From contig CM026430.1 of the NCBI GenBank assembly GCA_014871385.1, positions 17,046,995-17,110,994 on the forward strand: 64,000 nt of DNA, written 5' to 3'. The position numbers and the translations under genes are program-made. A model generated the notes under the pieces. It searched no databases. It saw only the letters and a list, made by a program, of their open reading frames with translations, and had not been told where the DNA came from. Positions 25,054 through 37,800 of the stretch are shown here, one piece after another; position 1 is the first letter of the stretch; every line of letters starts with the position of its first letter. The stretch comes from Ceratodon purpureus. Lineage: Eukaryota; Streptophyta; Bryopsida; Pseudoditrichales; Ditrichaceae.

Positions 25054-28000
25054 ATGGCGAATCTCGTGCGGAGGTTGATTGGGTCCTCGTTGGGGAGCGA
25101 GGGCGCTGCCCGGGGACTCCTCGCATGCCGGCTTCTCTCCACGTATGTGAACGCCATGATCTTATCCCGGTTTCGCTGTGAGTTTTATTATTTTGGTTTC
25201 ATTTTTTGTTTTGGCGAATGGGGTGCATTAGGGTTCCCTGGAATTTGAGTTTCGTGCCATGAGAGATGGTGTTTTGGTTCTGATCGCGAGCGAAATTCGC
25301 TTCCAGAAGCGTATCTCATGCTTTTGGTCCCATGTTTGCTTTTGGTGGTGGTGTGAATCGTCGTAGTTGCAGTTGGGTTTAGAGGATCCGTTGCACGCTT
25401 CGGTCTTCTAATGTTGGTTGAGGACTTTTATGTGTTGATTCCGAGCTTTGGAGTTGCGAGCTGGCTTTGGACATTTGTAGTATTTAGACATTCATGATGT
25501 GATGCATGTTTTTGGGGTTGCAAGAACCTTTGAGGATCGTGAATTGCCCGTGGTGGCATGGGTGTTCCGTAATTTTCTTGGGGTGGCCATCTGCTAGGTC
25601 TAGCGTGGTGAATCTATTACATCATTTTCACACCCTAGGAATGTATACTCAGTGACAACAATCTGTTGGAGGTGTTTGTGGCTTTTGCTCGTTGTTGCAA
25701 ATTCGCATTTAGGATTGTATTTAGGATTGTGATTTGGCACATTCATTGATGGATTGCGTCTTTGAACTGATACCGAATTAAAATTAGGCGCACCAATTGT
25801 GCTGTTTTAGGTTGATTTATCGCTGTGCATTATATTGTTAGAGGGCAGGATGGCGTCGGTCAATTGCCTTTTTGGGGCCACGAACAGAAACCATTAGTTA
25901 TTATGTGCTCGGATTGGTTGATTAGTTATTATGTGCTCGGATTGGTTGATGATTTGGTGGTTGATTTGGTTGCAGCTCCGCAGAGACCACAACTACGTCA
26001 AGCGAGGCTGACTTTCCTAGTGCAGCACCTTCTGCCCCTGTTCCACCTGGTGAGCAAAATATTTTAGACAGTTATTTTTTATTTAGATGTCTGTCTTGAA
26101 TGCCGTAGATGTCTAAAATCTGTAACGTTGCTCATGAAAAGTGCACTTTGTACATGATGACAGAGGAGGTTGGAATGGAGGCTCTCACACCGGTGAAAGT
26201 TGTAGAGCTGCTGGATCGTTACATAGTTGGGCAACAGGAGGCTAAACGAGCGGTCGCGGTGGCACTCCGTATGCTTGTCTGACCTGCTTTAAAGACTGGT
26301 GGGCTTATGTCTGTGTAGTATGTCTGTGTTAGCAATGAGATGATTTCTTGAAAATTTTATATGGTTTACTTATGTTTTGACCTAATACGAACAAACTATC
26401 GGGTTAGATGTCATTGAGGTATTACTGTAGGTTCTAAAATCATCACTATGTGGATAATCGAATTACTAGGGGGCTTGGTTAAGTCACAGCTTCATGTACT
26501 AAAATATCTACAGAGTCTTTTAGAAACTTAGGTCAGATTTCAATACTGAATCTTGACAAGGTATTGAAAACAACGAGGTATTGAAGACAACAAGACATCG
26601 TTTCATCACCGAGTCTGGCATTTGCTTTTACTGTTTTAGTATGAGAAGTCGAATTTCTTTGTTGCACTGTAATGAAGCCACTTCTTTGGTCATGTCTCCA
26701 CTTGCCAGCATTTAGCCCTTTCACCTTTGACAATCGATTAATCATGACTTGGTTCTTGGATCAAAGTTGAAATACTATCGCAGTCTTGAAAGCCTACCAG
26801 GATACCTAGTTTAGAACAGAAGTCCCTAAAAACACAAAGTAGCAACGCTTCATAGCACACTCAAATCTACTCTTGACAAGTCTTATGGTAGAAAAAGTCT
26901 TGATGTCTTTAACTTGCGGGCGTGTTAATGAGTGTTAAGACCGTGCAAATTGTAATTGGCTTGAAGAGATTCTGTTTGTTAAATGCGTGGAGGTGCTTTA
27001 AAGTTTCTGTATAAGACCTAGTGATGAAGTCGATTTTGGTTTTCACTTTTCAACAGGTAACAGGTGGCGACGCCATCGCATTCCAGAGGCCTTGAGAGAG
27101 GAGATAGTTCCAAAGAACATTCTCATGATTGGTCCAACTGGTTGTGGGAAGACAGAGATTGCCAGAAGACTTGCAAAAATAGCATATGCACCTTTTGTGA
27201 AGGTAACTTTGTCTAATGATTTTGATGTAGTGGAAAAGATTCACATGCACTTCGTTCGTCATCTCTTTCAAGTGTCAGTCCTGAATACTCGTTTGTTTCA
27301 AGATTGCATGCTGTAAACTTGGTTAATGAAATATTTTAGAATGAAACCATGGGGCCCATTGTATATATCATATTGAAATCTTAGTGTATAGCTTATTTTA
27401 CATGGCTGCCTAACGATGAGCTGGATACGTTCAAGGTGTTTACAACCTAGTCATTGTAGATTTGTTACTAATGCTAAATATCAGTTGCTCGTTTTTCAAA
27501 TGATGGATTCAGTTTATGTTGTAACCTTCTCCACTCTTCCAGGTGGAGGCGACAAAATTTACAGAGGTTGGATTTCATGGGCGCGATGTGGACCAGATCA
27601 TTCGAGACTTAGTTGACAACGCCATCTCCTTGCAAAGGCAGAAGGTATGTTCCTCTTTTGGATATCAAGGACAGCAGGTTTAAGACGAATACCGCATGTT
27701 TCAGACGACATACTATTGGCATCTGACTGCTGTTTTTGATACCCTCTGAATATTTCTTTGTCCAATCGTGTGGTCCAGCACTTAATTGTTGGCTTCTAAA
27801 ATGTGACACGGCTTAGGAAATCTGTCTGCGTTCTTTTCTGTTTTTACATGCTTTTTCATGAAAGGTTATTTTCTGCTGACTCAGGTACGTGCAAAGCTAG
27901 TGAAGGAAGTGGAAAAGTTGGTGGAAGCTCGCCTACTGGACATTTTCATTAGTCGTCAACGCCCCCCTATGGAGGTCAGTCCGATTGAAACTTGGCCTCC

Positions 28001-31000
28001 TGTTCAAAGAGCGAGTCCAGTGAATCCTGCTCCTGTTGAGGTCAGTGAGATTAATGTAGCTGTGAACAACGGATGCATGACTAGGCGTGAAACTCAAAAT
28101 TGCGTTCGAAATTCATGACAGAAATGGTGTTCCGGTGCTTTTTCTATAATGTGTTGGTCTACTATCATTGGCTAGAATTGATTTCTTTGGACTCGTTGCC
28201 CATCAAGTCACATGTAATCGATGATTCTAGATGACTCATAGTGAACATGGTGGTTTAAGGATGTAGTTTGTAAGATCTTTTTGTTGTATGTATATTTGTT
28301 TACGTCTTTTCTAATGAAGCTGTGGGTCTTTCATGGTGACAGGGTGAGTCACCTGTTCCAGGAGCTCGTGTTGACTACGAAGCATTCAGAAAACTTTATA
28401 GAGATGGTGCATTAGACAATCGTAAGATTCAGCTTGATATTCCTGATGGGAGATCACGGCTACCTTTGGAGATAGGAGGCGTTAGCGGATTTGGCGTGAA
28501 TGAGCTGATTTTCCGGGTACGTAAATGCTACCTCACTTCGTCTGGTTAAACAATGTTTTGCTGTAGCCTATACCTCAAGTCTTTGACTTCACCGACAACT
28601 TCAATTTTGAATGATGCATACAAGGATTTAACACCTAGCTACTTTGAACAAGTCCATTTGGGTCTGATTGTTTGGACTGGAACTAGTTGCCTCAGATGGA
28701 GAAGGTTTTCAAGTCGCAGAGGCTGGAGAGGATGGAAATCACAATAGGGGAGGCAAAACCTATTTTGCGAGAAATTGAAATGGAGAAACATCTAAACTCG
28801 GATCAGATCACAAAGGATGCAATACTGGTAATCGAGGCTGCCATCGACCACTCGCTTTGCGTGTTCTGTGTGGACTATACACATTTTACTTTGTCTCTTA
28901 GCTTGTGTAGATGACAAGAGGCTCTGACGAGATAGTAACTCGACAATTGTGAAATATAGCCTAATACACCTGACGGACGGTCCATTCCCTCCAAAGCCAG
29001 GAGGTACTCATAGGTTATATATCAATGACCTATTTGTACCGCACATGATTACCACATTTATTTTAGCTCAGTCAATTCAGAAACAGGTCAGCCTGCATCT
29101 TGAGGAGTCTCTTGTGCGGGCTATCTACTTGCTGTTGTAGCATAAGACGGCCGAGTTTGTAAACCACCTGAATAATTTATTGCAGGGAAGTTAAAGGAAT
29201 TGCTCTCATGCTCAAATCATCAGTGTGTAGTTGGCAGGAATAATGTTGGAGGTGCTGGCATCTAACATGGGGCATGGGTGCTGATGTGGAACAGTTAGCC
29301 GAATCAGACGGCATCGTATTCATCGATGAGATTGACAAGATAGTTACTAATCATGAGACTAGGCATGGAGCAGATGCAAGCTCCGAAGGTGTTCAGCGTG
29401 ATCTACTGCCAATTATTGAGGGCAGGTAACTAGTTAACTACTCAAATTAAGGCAATAGGTTCATATTGATTGCGAGTCGCGACCTTGATGTTGTTAGTGC
29501 TCCATGTGTTGCTTGATATCTGCTACTTGTGCAAGGTCGTATGTTGCCTCTCGTTAGAAAAATATCTAAATCCTTTGACTTGTGATTGAATGTATAGCCG
29601 TGCTATGCTTGATTTTATGCTAAATATACACTTGACAATTTGTTTTGAACGTGCAGTATGGTTAGTACAAAATATGGCAATGTCAACACCGACCACATTC
29701 TTTTCATTTGTAGTGGTGCCTTTCATTCATGCAAACCAAGCGACATGCTTGCGGAGTTGCAAGGACGATTACCTATTCGAGTGGAGCTCAAAGGCTTGGG
29801 TAGAGAGGTATTCTATTTTCTCATATTCTTATTACCAGATTCTGAAACGAGTTGGCTGGCTTCTCCTTTATGGGATTCATGGTTTTCCACACCTGTTTCA
29901 GAAAAATAATCTCACATTCCCCCATCTTCGTTGGATATCTTACTCTTAAATTCCTGCTCTTAAGTACTTCAAAATATATTGGTACACGATAGAAAATTTG
30001 TGTATCATCTAACTTGTCATCTTGTTCTGCAGGATTTGTATCGGATATTGACAGAACCGGAGACAAATATGATTCGACAGCAGCAACTACTGATGAAGAC
30101 CGAGGACATCGATCTGGTATTCACCGATGATGCCATTGAAGAACTTGCCACAGTGGCCGCCGAGGTACAGTTCTTTGCAAATTGGATTCAAATGGAGTTC
30201 AGTTCGATTCGATGTTTGGACGTGTCTGCTCAATTTATCTAAGTCTGTGCACTATCGAAGGCTTGTTGGTATATATTTCCAGTGAGTTCAAAAAGAGTTG
30301 CAAAATCAATAGCCAAGAAACAGCATGCCACTGTTCAGCCTTTGCTCTAGTCTGAATGATGTTTCTCGATAGGCAATATACCTTACTTCATTTCCTAGTA
30401 TTGTATATTACTTTTTTCTCCTAAGTGCAGCATTCCGGAATGTAGTTAGTTTACTATGAGCTAATCAAATATGTTGTTACTTTCATCTTTGAGCACATAT
30501 CAAAGAGTTCCTTTTACATATTACCTTGGAGTTCATCTTTTTTGTGATAGAATTGCTAGCCAAAATTGGCATCACCCTCATTTAGATCTTTCCATAGCTG
30601 GGATGCATGCCCCTGACCAACAGTTGAAAACTAATTCTCATATCCTACCTGTTATTGCAGGTCAATCGATCGGTTGACAATATTGGTGCCAGGAGGCTAC
30701 ACACGGTATGGACCGCTTCCTTGAGATTGGTCTTAAATTTCGTAGATGACATTGAGCTAATCTCATTTTTATCACGCTTTGTGCATCTGTGGAGCGCTGA
30801 TTTACAGAATGTTTCACAGGTTATTGAACGGGTTGTGGAAGATATAAGCTACCATGCTCCTGAGAGGGCTGGTGAAACATATACAATTGACAAGGAGGTA
30901 CATCCTGCCCCTCTGTTCACACAAGCCAAGACGTCAAAATTAAATTTGGTACATTCTGAAATAAATTTAGCACGGAGAGGACAGCATATTGTTAAACCGG

Positions 31001-31272
31001 AAAGTCGGGGGCCTGTTGCTGTGGGGAGGTGGAGTTATTCCATGCAGCAGGTCAAATGTGGTTTGACTCGCATGTAATAGCAGAGAGGGGTGGAGAGCAT
31101 TCACAGAATCACAAAGAATCACAGGGTTTCAAATGAGAAGAGGCTATTCCTGATTTAAATAGCTGGACACCCGGTTTATGTTAATGTTTGTATGTCCTTG
31201 GGGTTGCAGAAAGTGAAGCGGGCAGTTGGAGACCTCTTGAAAAAATCCGACCTTTCCAGATTTGTGCTCTAA
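25054..31272 (+). CDS. HSLU: HslU (ClpY) AAA+ ATPase of the HslVU protease, mitochondrial form
   Basis: Unfoldase ring that feeds proteins to the HslV peptidase. Fourteen exons close in frame to 525 residues: 25054-25142, 25976-26049, 26164-26268, 27057-27202, 27543-27644, 27885-28040, 28343-28516, 28696-28827, 29295-29425, 29657-29807, 30033-30164, 30661-30705, 30820-30897 and 31210-31272. The first 30 residues ([13 protein letters not shown]...) are basic, lack acidic residues at the start and fit a mitochondrial presequence. The HslU core runs from about residue 62 ([16 protein letters not shown]). Walker A is GPTGCGKT (115-122), the pore loop region is TEVGFHGRD, Walker B is IVFIDEID (332-339), and the sensor-2 arginine is in IGARRLHT (about 472-479). 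The intermediate domain is encoded by exons 6-8. The last exon encodes only 20 residues ending DLSRFVL, the tail that docks into HslV. Bacterial HslU is about 440 residues; the excess is the N-terminal extension and a longer I domain. Confidence 0.95.
25893..25948. repeat. 28-bp perfect tandem duplication in HslU intron 1
   Basis: A 28-base unit (starting ATTAGTTATTATGTGCTCGG) occupies 25893-25920 and is repeated exactly at 25921-25948, 27 bases before the acceptor of exon 2. It has no coding role. Confidence 0.85.
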
Positions 31273-32251
31273 GTCTCGTAAGTAATGAAGGATGCCCGAT
31301 GTATTGCCGTCGGCTGGAAGTAGAGAGTTGAGAATTTCGGCTAGGAGACCTGAAAGCATTGCTTGAACAAAACGTGCACTGATCATCACAGATTCATACT
31401 GTTGTCTGTTGTTACTTCGACCTTTACTGGCTTGACGTAGAATTTGAGCCAAAGTTTTGGCATCTATTTTAGATAAAGAAATGAATTCAAGACGTTTTTA
31501 GTATCACTGTGCTGTTCCGCCTGAGGTGTTATGGTGCTCAGATTCAAAGAATAGAGCATGTTGATTGAATTTGACTCAATGATACAGATGAATCAAGCCT
31601 GTAAACAATTGCCATCATGTAACTTTGTGCATGCTGTTGCAAAAACAGGGAGGCAAATCTGCTGGTGCAGCCTCTGATCCACCTAGCCCTTCAAGTAACA
31701 TCTAATGACGATTAGTTCCACTTTTGAAAGCCTTCACATCTGGAAACTGGTTTATGATGGTCAAGATCGATGAGACAAGTAAGAATGAACCTGCTGACGT
31801 AATTTTTGAAGTCGTCTTGCAATCTTTGAATAACGACGAGCATTATTTCATCAATAAGACAAATCGACATATCCAACCAATTTTTACAGGTTTTTATTTC
31901 TAAGATTTTTGAGCTTCAGAACTAGGTCTGTGTGCTAAGTTCTGTACAATGTGCTGTGCTAGATTTGCTACAGGGATGATGCACCATCTCCAGCTACACT
32001 AAAACCTGTGAGGCAACAGGTTCTCGAGCTAATGAATGATTTGATTTATCCAGAATGGTTACAAACGTGAGGACGCAAGCAGCTGAAGAGGCTACCCTTC
32101 AAATTCCTGTAAAACGTTTTATGTAAATGTTAGGGGCGTCTTTGTCTTCTCTTGTTTCTGCACCAATGCTTGCACCTACCTAGGCTGAAAACCTGTTATA
32201 GACATTTAAGAATTATCCTGATCATTCCAAACGTGCGCCAGAACTTGCATG
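31273..32251. other. Convergent 3' flanks of HslU and the O-fucosyltransferase-like gene
   Basis: This interval separates two stop codons on opposite strands and should hold both 3' UTRs. A possible extra acceptor-plus-frame at 31649-31705 is discussed under rejected items. No other gene is seen. Confidence 0.5.
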
Positions 32252-35200
32252 TCACCCAGGGCACTGATCGCTCTTTTGCGCAGCCCGAGGCTTACAGAAA
32301 CACTCTGGCCATGGATTAGTGTAGAATGATTCTGGTTCAACACGTGTGTGAGGACCACCAACCAATGTGCTCTGCATAACAGCCCTAATCTCTTCTTGAA
32401 ATTCCTCTTGCTCGAGCGAGCCCTCCTCCATTTTCATGAAGATAGGAGCCAATGCCTTCCTATCAGGTCTGATAGAGGTACGAAACCCAAAGTACAATCG
32501 GTGTCCCAGTAAGTTATTAGCAAAGTTGCTAGGTCCATCGTAGGTGGGCATAAAAACATCAGATAGTAGACACACCATGTAATCCACTGCAGGACCCAGT
32601 AGACCCTTGCCTTCTGCACTGATTCTGTTCAATTCATCAGCAGTGGCCACTGTAGTACGATTTTCAAGGCGGGGAAAAAGTTTGCGCAGGGGCCCCATGA
32701 AACGCTCACCACCAAATATGTCTCCTGCAAAAGAGTCTTCACGTTAGTATCTGTAAGTTGGTAAAAACTAAGCTTCATTAATGCTGTTAAACCTATTTGT
32801 TTATGAGAAAACCTCAAATGTGAGCTTTATCAGAACAGACAAAAGTACACTTACTGAGTTTACAACAATTCAAGGAAACAGGCTTGGAATAGAATTTGAA
32901 CATAATTTTACTACCTCATATCTTAATATAAACTCAACTCAATAATTGAACTAGGAAAACTACGAATCATCTACGTCCGCGTGCAAAAATTCAGCAGAAT
33001 CATCCATATTAACTCAGTGTAAATCTACTTGTTCATGCGTGCAATGGCATATGACTGGATGAGTACAGTAAACAACTACCCCTTGCTCGACAAATATCAC
33101 AGACCAGAAATCCATCCCAAGTTACCTGCAGCAAGATAAATACGCGTAGAATTGTCGTAGCCAAGAGACCTCAAAATCAACCCCACCTGGATCATATACG
33201 GGTGAATTTCATGAGTGACAATTCAACATAAAAACGAGTGACAACTCAACATAAAAACGAGTGAAGTACAAATAGATTCAGTGGGTCAAACGGATTCTCA
33301 AAACACAATGTTGCTAATTACATCCAGGATACAAATTACAAGTGGATTAGTCCCATCGTTCTCAAGAGCTCAAGTAATGATTCATATTGTTCCTTTCAAT
33401 TAATCCATCTGACTTAAAAGAATCTACCCCAATAACTCTATCATGATTACATGCACATATGTGTCGATTAAACAACCTTCCGATATAAAACTCAACTCAA
33501 CATGCTGCATTAACATTCGAAACATTTAGACATGCACCATGAGGAGTCAGGGTTCACAACAAAAATTACAAAGATACACAACGATGTATACAATCTTGAA
33601 GGTACCCACTTCTTCTGGAGTAAGAGGGCATTTCCCGATTAAACGTCTATCAGAGTAATGTAACGTTTTCTCTGCAAAATTCTCCTTCCGGTACTTTATA
33701 AGTACTGCTTGCTCTGCAGGCGTGAAAATGTCGACACACCTGTCCATAACAACCATCAGAATGTGTCATTTGTCGCTTCTAGAGAACATAGGGGAACTCA
33801 AGACAAACGAAGCCGTGAGCAGCCCACAGTAAACAAAGCAAACCAAAACACAGAATTGCAATCAAGTACTTGAAGGATGTTAAGTTCTATGACATTGAGC
33901 ATCGCCCCAGGATATGCAATTAAAGAAGTCAGATCTTCGACGGGACCCTTCGTAAAACAGGTTAACACTTCGGTGCTCCAAACATCATCAGAGTGTATAA
34001 TGCTGCAAATTTTCAAACCAGCACTAAGTTTACCCTGCAAAGGCGAGCATGTCCATTTCAAACCGAAGATGAATAGCAAGGTATTGGCCTTCTGCTCGAA
34101 GTCGTGCAACGATCTTGCTGCTAAGCCCCAAAACATCCTCCCGAAAGCGCAATGCATGAAAGTTAACCCGGCAGCGAAGACGCTGATACTCATGATTTTC
34201 CAACTCCTCAGCAAGGCGATGTGAAAATGGACTAAGGTGAATAGCGCCATGCTGTTTCATCTTTGCAAGAGCCACCGTCTCATACCATGATGGGGATGCA
34301 TTCCGGGGCGGCCGCAGCTGTCAATGGGGATAATCAGGTCATCAAAGTATGAAAAAACAGTCATAGTACAAAATCATTCTGGAGTATTTGCAAATAATAA
34401 CTTACAGAGTGCCTGGGAATGATTGTAAGGTACTCAAATAAAATCATCGACACAAGTGAAGAGCTCAGCATATACGGCATATGTTCATCTATGACACTCT
34501 GCACTTCCTCACCTGAAAGGGCTTCAGCCTTCTTTGCTTCTTGCCTACAAGGGGTAGGGCCTTCACAATCTTCACGTCATTAGCAAGAGAGGCGATGAAA
34601 TGATCTACGTCATATATTCCTGCAAAGCCACTGGAAAGGAACATGGTCCAATCACTCCCTTGTGTTGAGCAAAGAACAACAGTTCATGACATTGGATTTG
34701 AGGATTTGAACAAACGATACAATATACTCTTATCTACCCTCTCAAAATGGCAAATGCCTCGGAAACAATATCAATTAAAAACTGATTTATTTATATTCAA
34801 GCATACCTTGTAGAGCGAAGAAATGGACATGGTCACCAGAAGTGACTTACCTTTTGTCGTGCCAGAAGGAATTTGTATCTAGCTCCGGCAAAACAAGGGT
34901 GGCATTCATGATTCGTGCTGCTAACACAGCATTACAAATCTACAAAAGCAAGTAAGAAGGTGAACTCTCTAATTTGTGAATGGTTGAGTGTAGATAAGCA
35001 ATCAAACTAGCCTCCTCAAGCGAGATCATTTAAAAACTTACTGCACCCCGCTGCTGGTTTAGGCCACCATTGCATCGCACCACAACATATCCATTACTTC
35101 TTTCAGGTGGTACTGGAAGATGAAAAAGAGATACGCTTCAGAATAAGTTAAATATTAAAGGTAAAACAGATCACACGGTGCTTCAGTAAATGGCTAGGCT

Positions 35201-36221
35201 AGCTGCTGCGGTTGTCTTCTAATTCGATAGTTTACAAGGCGTAGGAAAACGATGACTGATCAGAGGTTAGCAAAAAGATACCTACGTGGCCATTGAGAAT
35301 TTCGCAAGGATGCTGATGATCGCCAGCCTAAGGACGGGGAGCTCCTGCGCAGTGAGTCAGAAATAACCTACGTACAGGATGGCAAAGGCAACAGTGTAAA
35401 AATCCCATAACTTAGAAACATCAGTTCAGTACGATGACACGAAAGTAGCCATGACTAGGATTAGGAAACCCCAAGAAACAGTCAAACTAAGTTACGTTAA
35501 GCCTAAGTGTAAACAAATTTTTTTTGGCAGTCCTGCTCTCCTATCGCAACAAATGTCAAGATTCACAGTCATTCACAGTCATAACGAAAGAAGTAACTCA
35601 ACAGAACAACAAAATTAATGTGAAAACTTAATATAATCTAAAACGTACGGCATGAACCACAGCCATACTGTAATATGCAAAGGAGAGTCTCGTACAGAAA
35701 CAAAAGTGCCTTCTTCGTAATAACAGTATTGAAGTCCAAGAAACAGAAAGTCATCATTGACAGCTATGGTAAACAATCTTCCGGATAGTAGCAATTTAAA
35801 AAGTAGTCACCTGCGTTTTATGTTGGTTTGCCGACGTATTCAAAGTACTATAATTACTTTCATGACTACCCTCCATTGAATGGCCTAAATCCTGCAGGAA
35901 ATGCGCGCAGGGACAATCAATATTGTGTTTAATACAGCATGTATTATTCGTGTTATGCTCTCAAATGTTCACAAAATTCTGCCTTGAGAAGTAAACTTCA
36001 AACAATTCAGGGCATTCGGTATCTCAGAGATATCGTACCACGGAGGTCCATTTCAGCTTCTCCTGCTCCATGCAAAAGAGCAGTGATACCACGCATAGAA
36101 GGAACAGCACGCCCGGCGCCATTCGCCGTCTTGTGAAGACTTTCATTCTTGTTCTCCATGATTTTTTTGGCAACTGCTCGTTCTCAGCGTCACGGGCCTT
36201 GAAAGGTGCAATTCTATTCAC
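32252..36221 (-). CDS. Plant O-fucosyltransferase-like protein (GT106/DUF246 family), type II membrane protein
   Basis: Probably a Golgi glycosyltransferase using GDP-fucose; the family includes protein and glycan O-fucosyltransferases and pectin rhamnosyltransferases, so the acceptor is unknown. Ten exons close in frame to 511 residues: 36039-36221, 35811-35891, 35282-35327, 35042-35112, 34851-34939, 34513-34630, 34034-34317, 33610-33739, 33126-33186 and 32252-32724. Basic residues precede one membrane anchor at about 34-50 (APGVLFLLCVVSLLFCM). Family blocks appear in order: NGGLNQQRGAICNAVLAARI, MNATLVLPELDTNSFWHD, IYDVDHFI, FHALRF, the sugar-nucleotide motif YLAIHLRFEMDMLAFAGC, CPLTPEEVGLILRSLGY, then IYLAAGDIFGGERFMGPL. 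The 46-nt exon at 35282-35327 was placed by phase; a neighbouring acceptor fails to stay open. The C-terminal half is encoded by one 473-nt exon. Confidence 0.9.
33213..33258. repeat. 23-bp near-perfect tandem duplication in an intron
   Basis: A 23-base unit (GAGTGACAATTCAACATAAA...) at 33213-33235 is followed by a copy with one base difference at 33236-33258. It lies in an intron of the O-fucosyltransferase-like gene. Confidence 0.8.
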
Positions 36222-37800
36222 GAATACAATTTGCGCATCAATCTCCTACCCGTTTCATATCTCACTTGCCAAAACCAAGTTCACAATAAAAACAACTCCT
36301 TCCACGACCATACATTACTAAACTCTCTCTGTAAATAACAAGCACGAAAAGAGCTGTTTCCAAAGAAGAATTGTGGCCAAGTAAGCGTTAGAAAAGAATG
36401 CCCGTCCCTGCAATACGCCGTAGTTTTAACCAAAATATTACTAACACCAAGGATAGAATTCACTGTCCACGCTCCTGTTAAGAGACCAATAACTAGTAGA
36501 CTGCCGCGATGAACCCACAAGTGCAGCTGACATTTAAACTGACATCTCCAGGACTCATCGACCAAATATCCCACACTAGGATTCACAAAATATACACCAC
36601 CTTCTTTCGTCGTCCATGCCTTCCGCTCCATGAGCACCATCATGTGCAACACACGATGACAACATTCTACGTAAACGAGGAAAACATATATCGCAATCCC
36701 CAGCTCACAATCCCTTCCTCACCTCCAGTACAGTCCTACAAGGACCACCAATCCGAACCTACCAGCCAAACGAGGAAACAAACCCACAGTAAACCTGCAT
36801 TGACGCATCCCCGGCTCTCCCAAAACCCAACCTCACAAATGGAACTCCCACTGCTCACAACCAAACTCAACCCAACCAAACCCCTCCCACTCACTCACTC
36901 ACTTGCTTACTCACTCGGTACAGAAGTGGAGCAGAGAGTGGACAAGTAGTGACAGAGCAGTACCTGCGCATGCCGGAACAGCGACAACGGCAAGAAGCAG
37001 CAACCGGGTGACGCCCGTGGCAAACAACCACTTCCACCACACCCACGCTCTCAGGGCTTACTCACTCCCTCACTCACTCGCCCAAGCCCTGGCCTGGGCT
37101 TCCCAGCTCCAGCTCCACCACCAGCATGAGCATATCTCGCATGCTCCTGCTCCTGCTCCTGCTCCTGCAATCGGATCCGATCGGGTCTGATCTGATGTAA
37201 TCGTGGCTGCAGAGCTCCAATCCAGCGGTAATTGGCGCAACAGGGAGGGAGGGAGGGAGGGAGGGAGGGAGGAAGGGAGGGTCAAATGGGCATCAATTCC
37301 CGAACCGCGAGGTGCATGACGAGGGCCATCCGGAGTAGATTGCGAGGCCGCAACGAAGGTCGCGCTTTGGTGGGCATTGCCGCTCGGAATCCATGCCCTG
37401 CCATGCTTGCTTGCTTGCTTGCAATCGATCCATCGCGGCATCGCTCCCAAGCTCTCTCTCGCGACCTCGCTCGGGCGGTGCCCCAAACCTGTTGCCGTCT
37501 CCTAACCCCGTCACCGCCACCTCAACCCGATATCATGCCCGTTTTCCTAGATTCCACCTGTCACTTGTAGCTATATCGTACATATTGTTAGTCTGGTCTG
37601 GTCGTGTGCCGGTTCTGGGTGTAGGTTCCTTGCGTGCCGATTCTGGGCGACGTGGAGGGTATGGAACAGGAGCGGGTACAAATCCGGGTATTGTGTCGGC
37701 CGCAGTCGTCAATTGGGTATTGTGTCGGCTTCTACACCTGTACCCGATGTCGATACCCGGTGCTTCTATTGTGGTGAGACCTGGAACCCGGCGCTGACTG
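36222..37800. promoter_or_regulatory. Upstream region of the O-fucosyltransferase-like gene with several simple repeats
   Basis: GC-richer sequence upstream of the minus-strand start at 36221 should hold leader exon(s) and promoter. It contains CACT repeats at about 36890-36905, five GCTCCT units at about 37141-37168, a GGGA run at about 37242-37280 and a TTGC run at about 37403-37423. The many overlapping frames on both strands are low-complexity shadows. Confidence 0.4.

Noticed and set aside
25893-25948. Possible extra coding sequence in HslU intron 1
   Set aside because: The duplicated 28-mer is non-coding in all frames relative to the exon phases on either side.
31649-31705. Alternative last exon of HslU (acceptor followed by a 19-codon frame to a stop)
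   Set aside because: It is phase-compatible, but the exon at 31210-31272 encodes the conserved HslU end DLSRFVL, while this one encodes only G/S/P-rich sequence. It could be a rare isoform, but is more likely 3' UTR.
35328-35365. Stronger-looking acceptor (GCGCAG) for the small O-fucosyltransferase exon
   Set aside because: Using it puts the next exon out of frame with an early stop, whereas the acceptor at 35328 keeps the conserved frame.
36509-37797. Long overlapping frames on both strands upstream of the O-fucosyltransferase-like gene
   Set aside because: Composition is repeat-driven (GGGA, GCTCCT, TTGC runs) and no frame has a recognisable domain.
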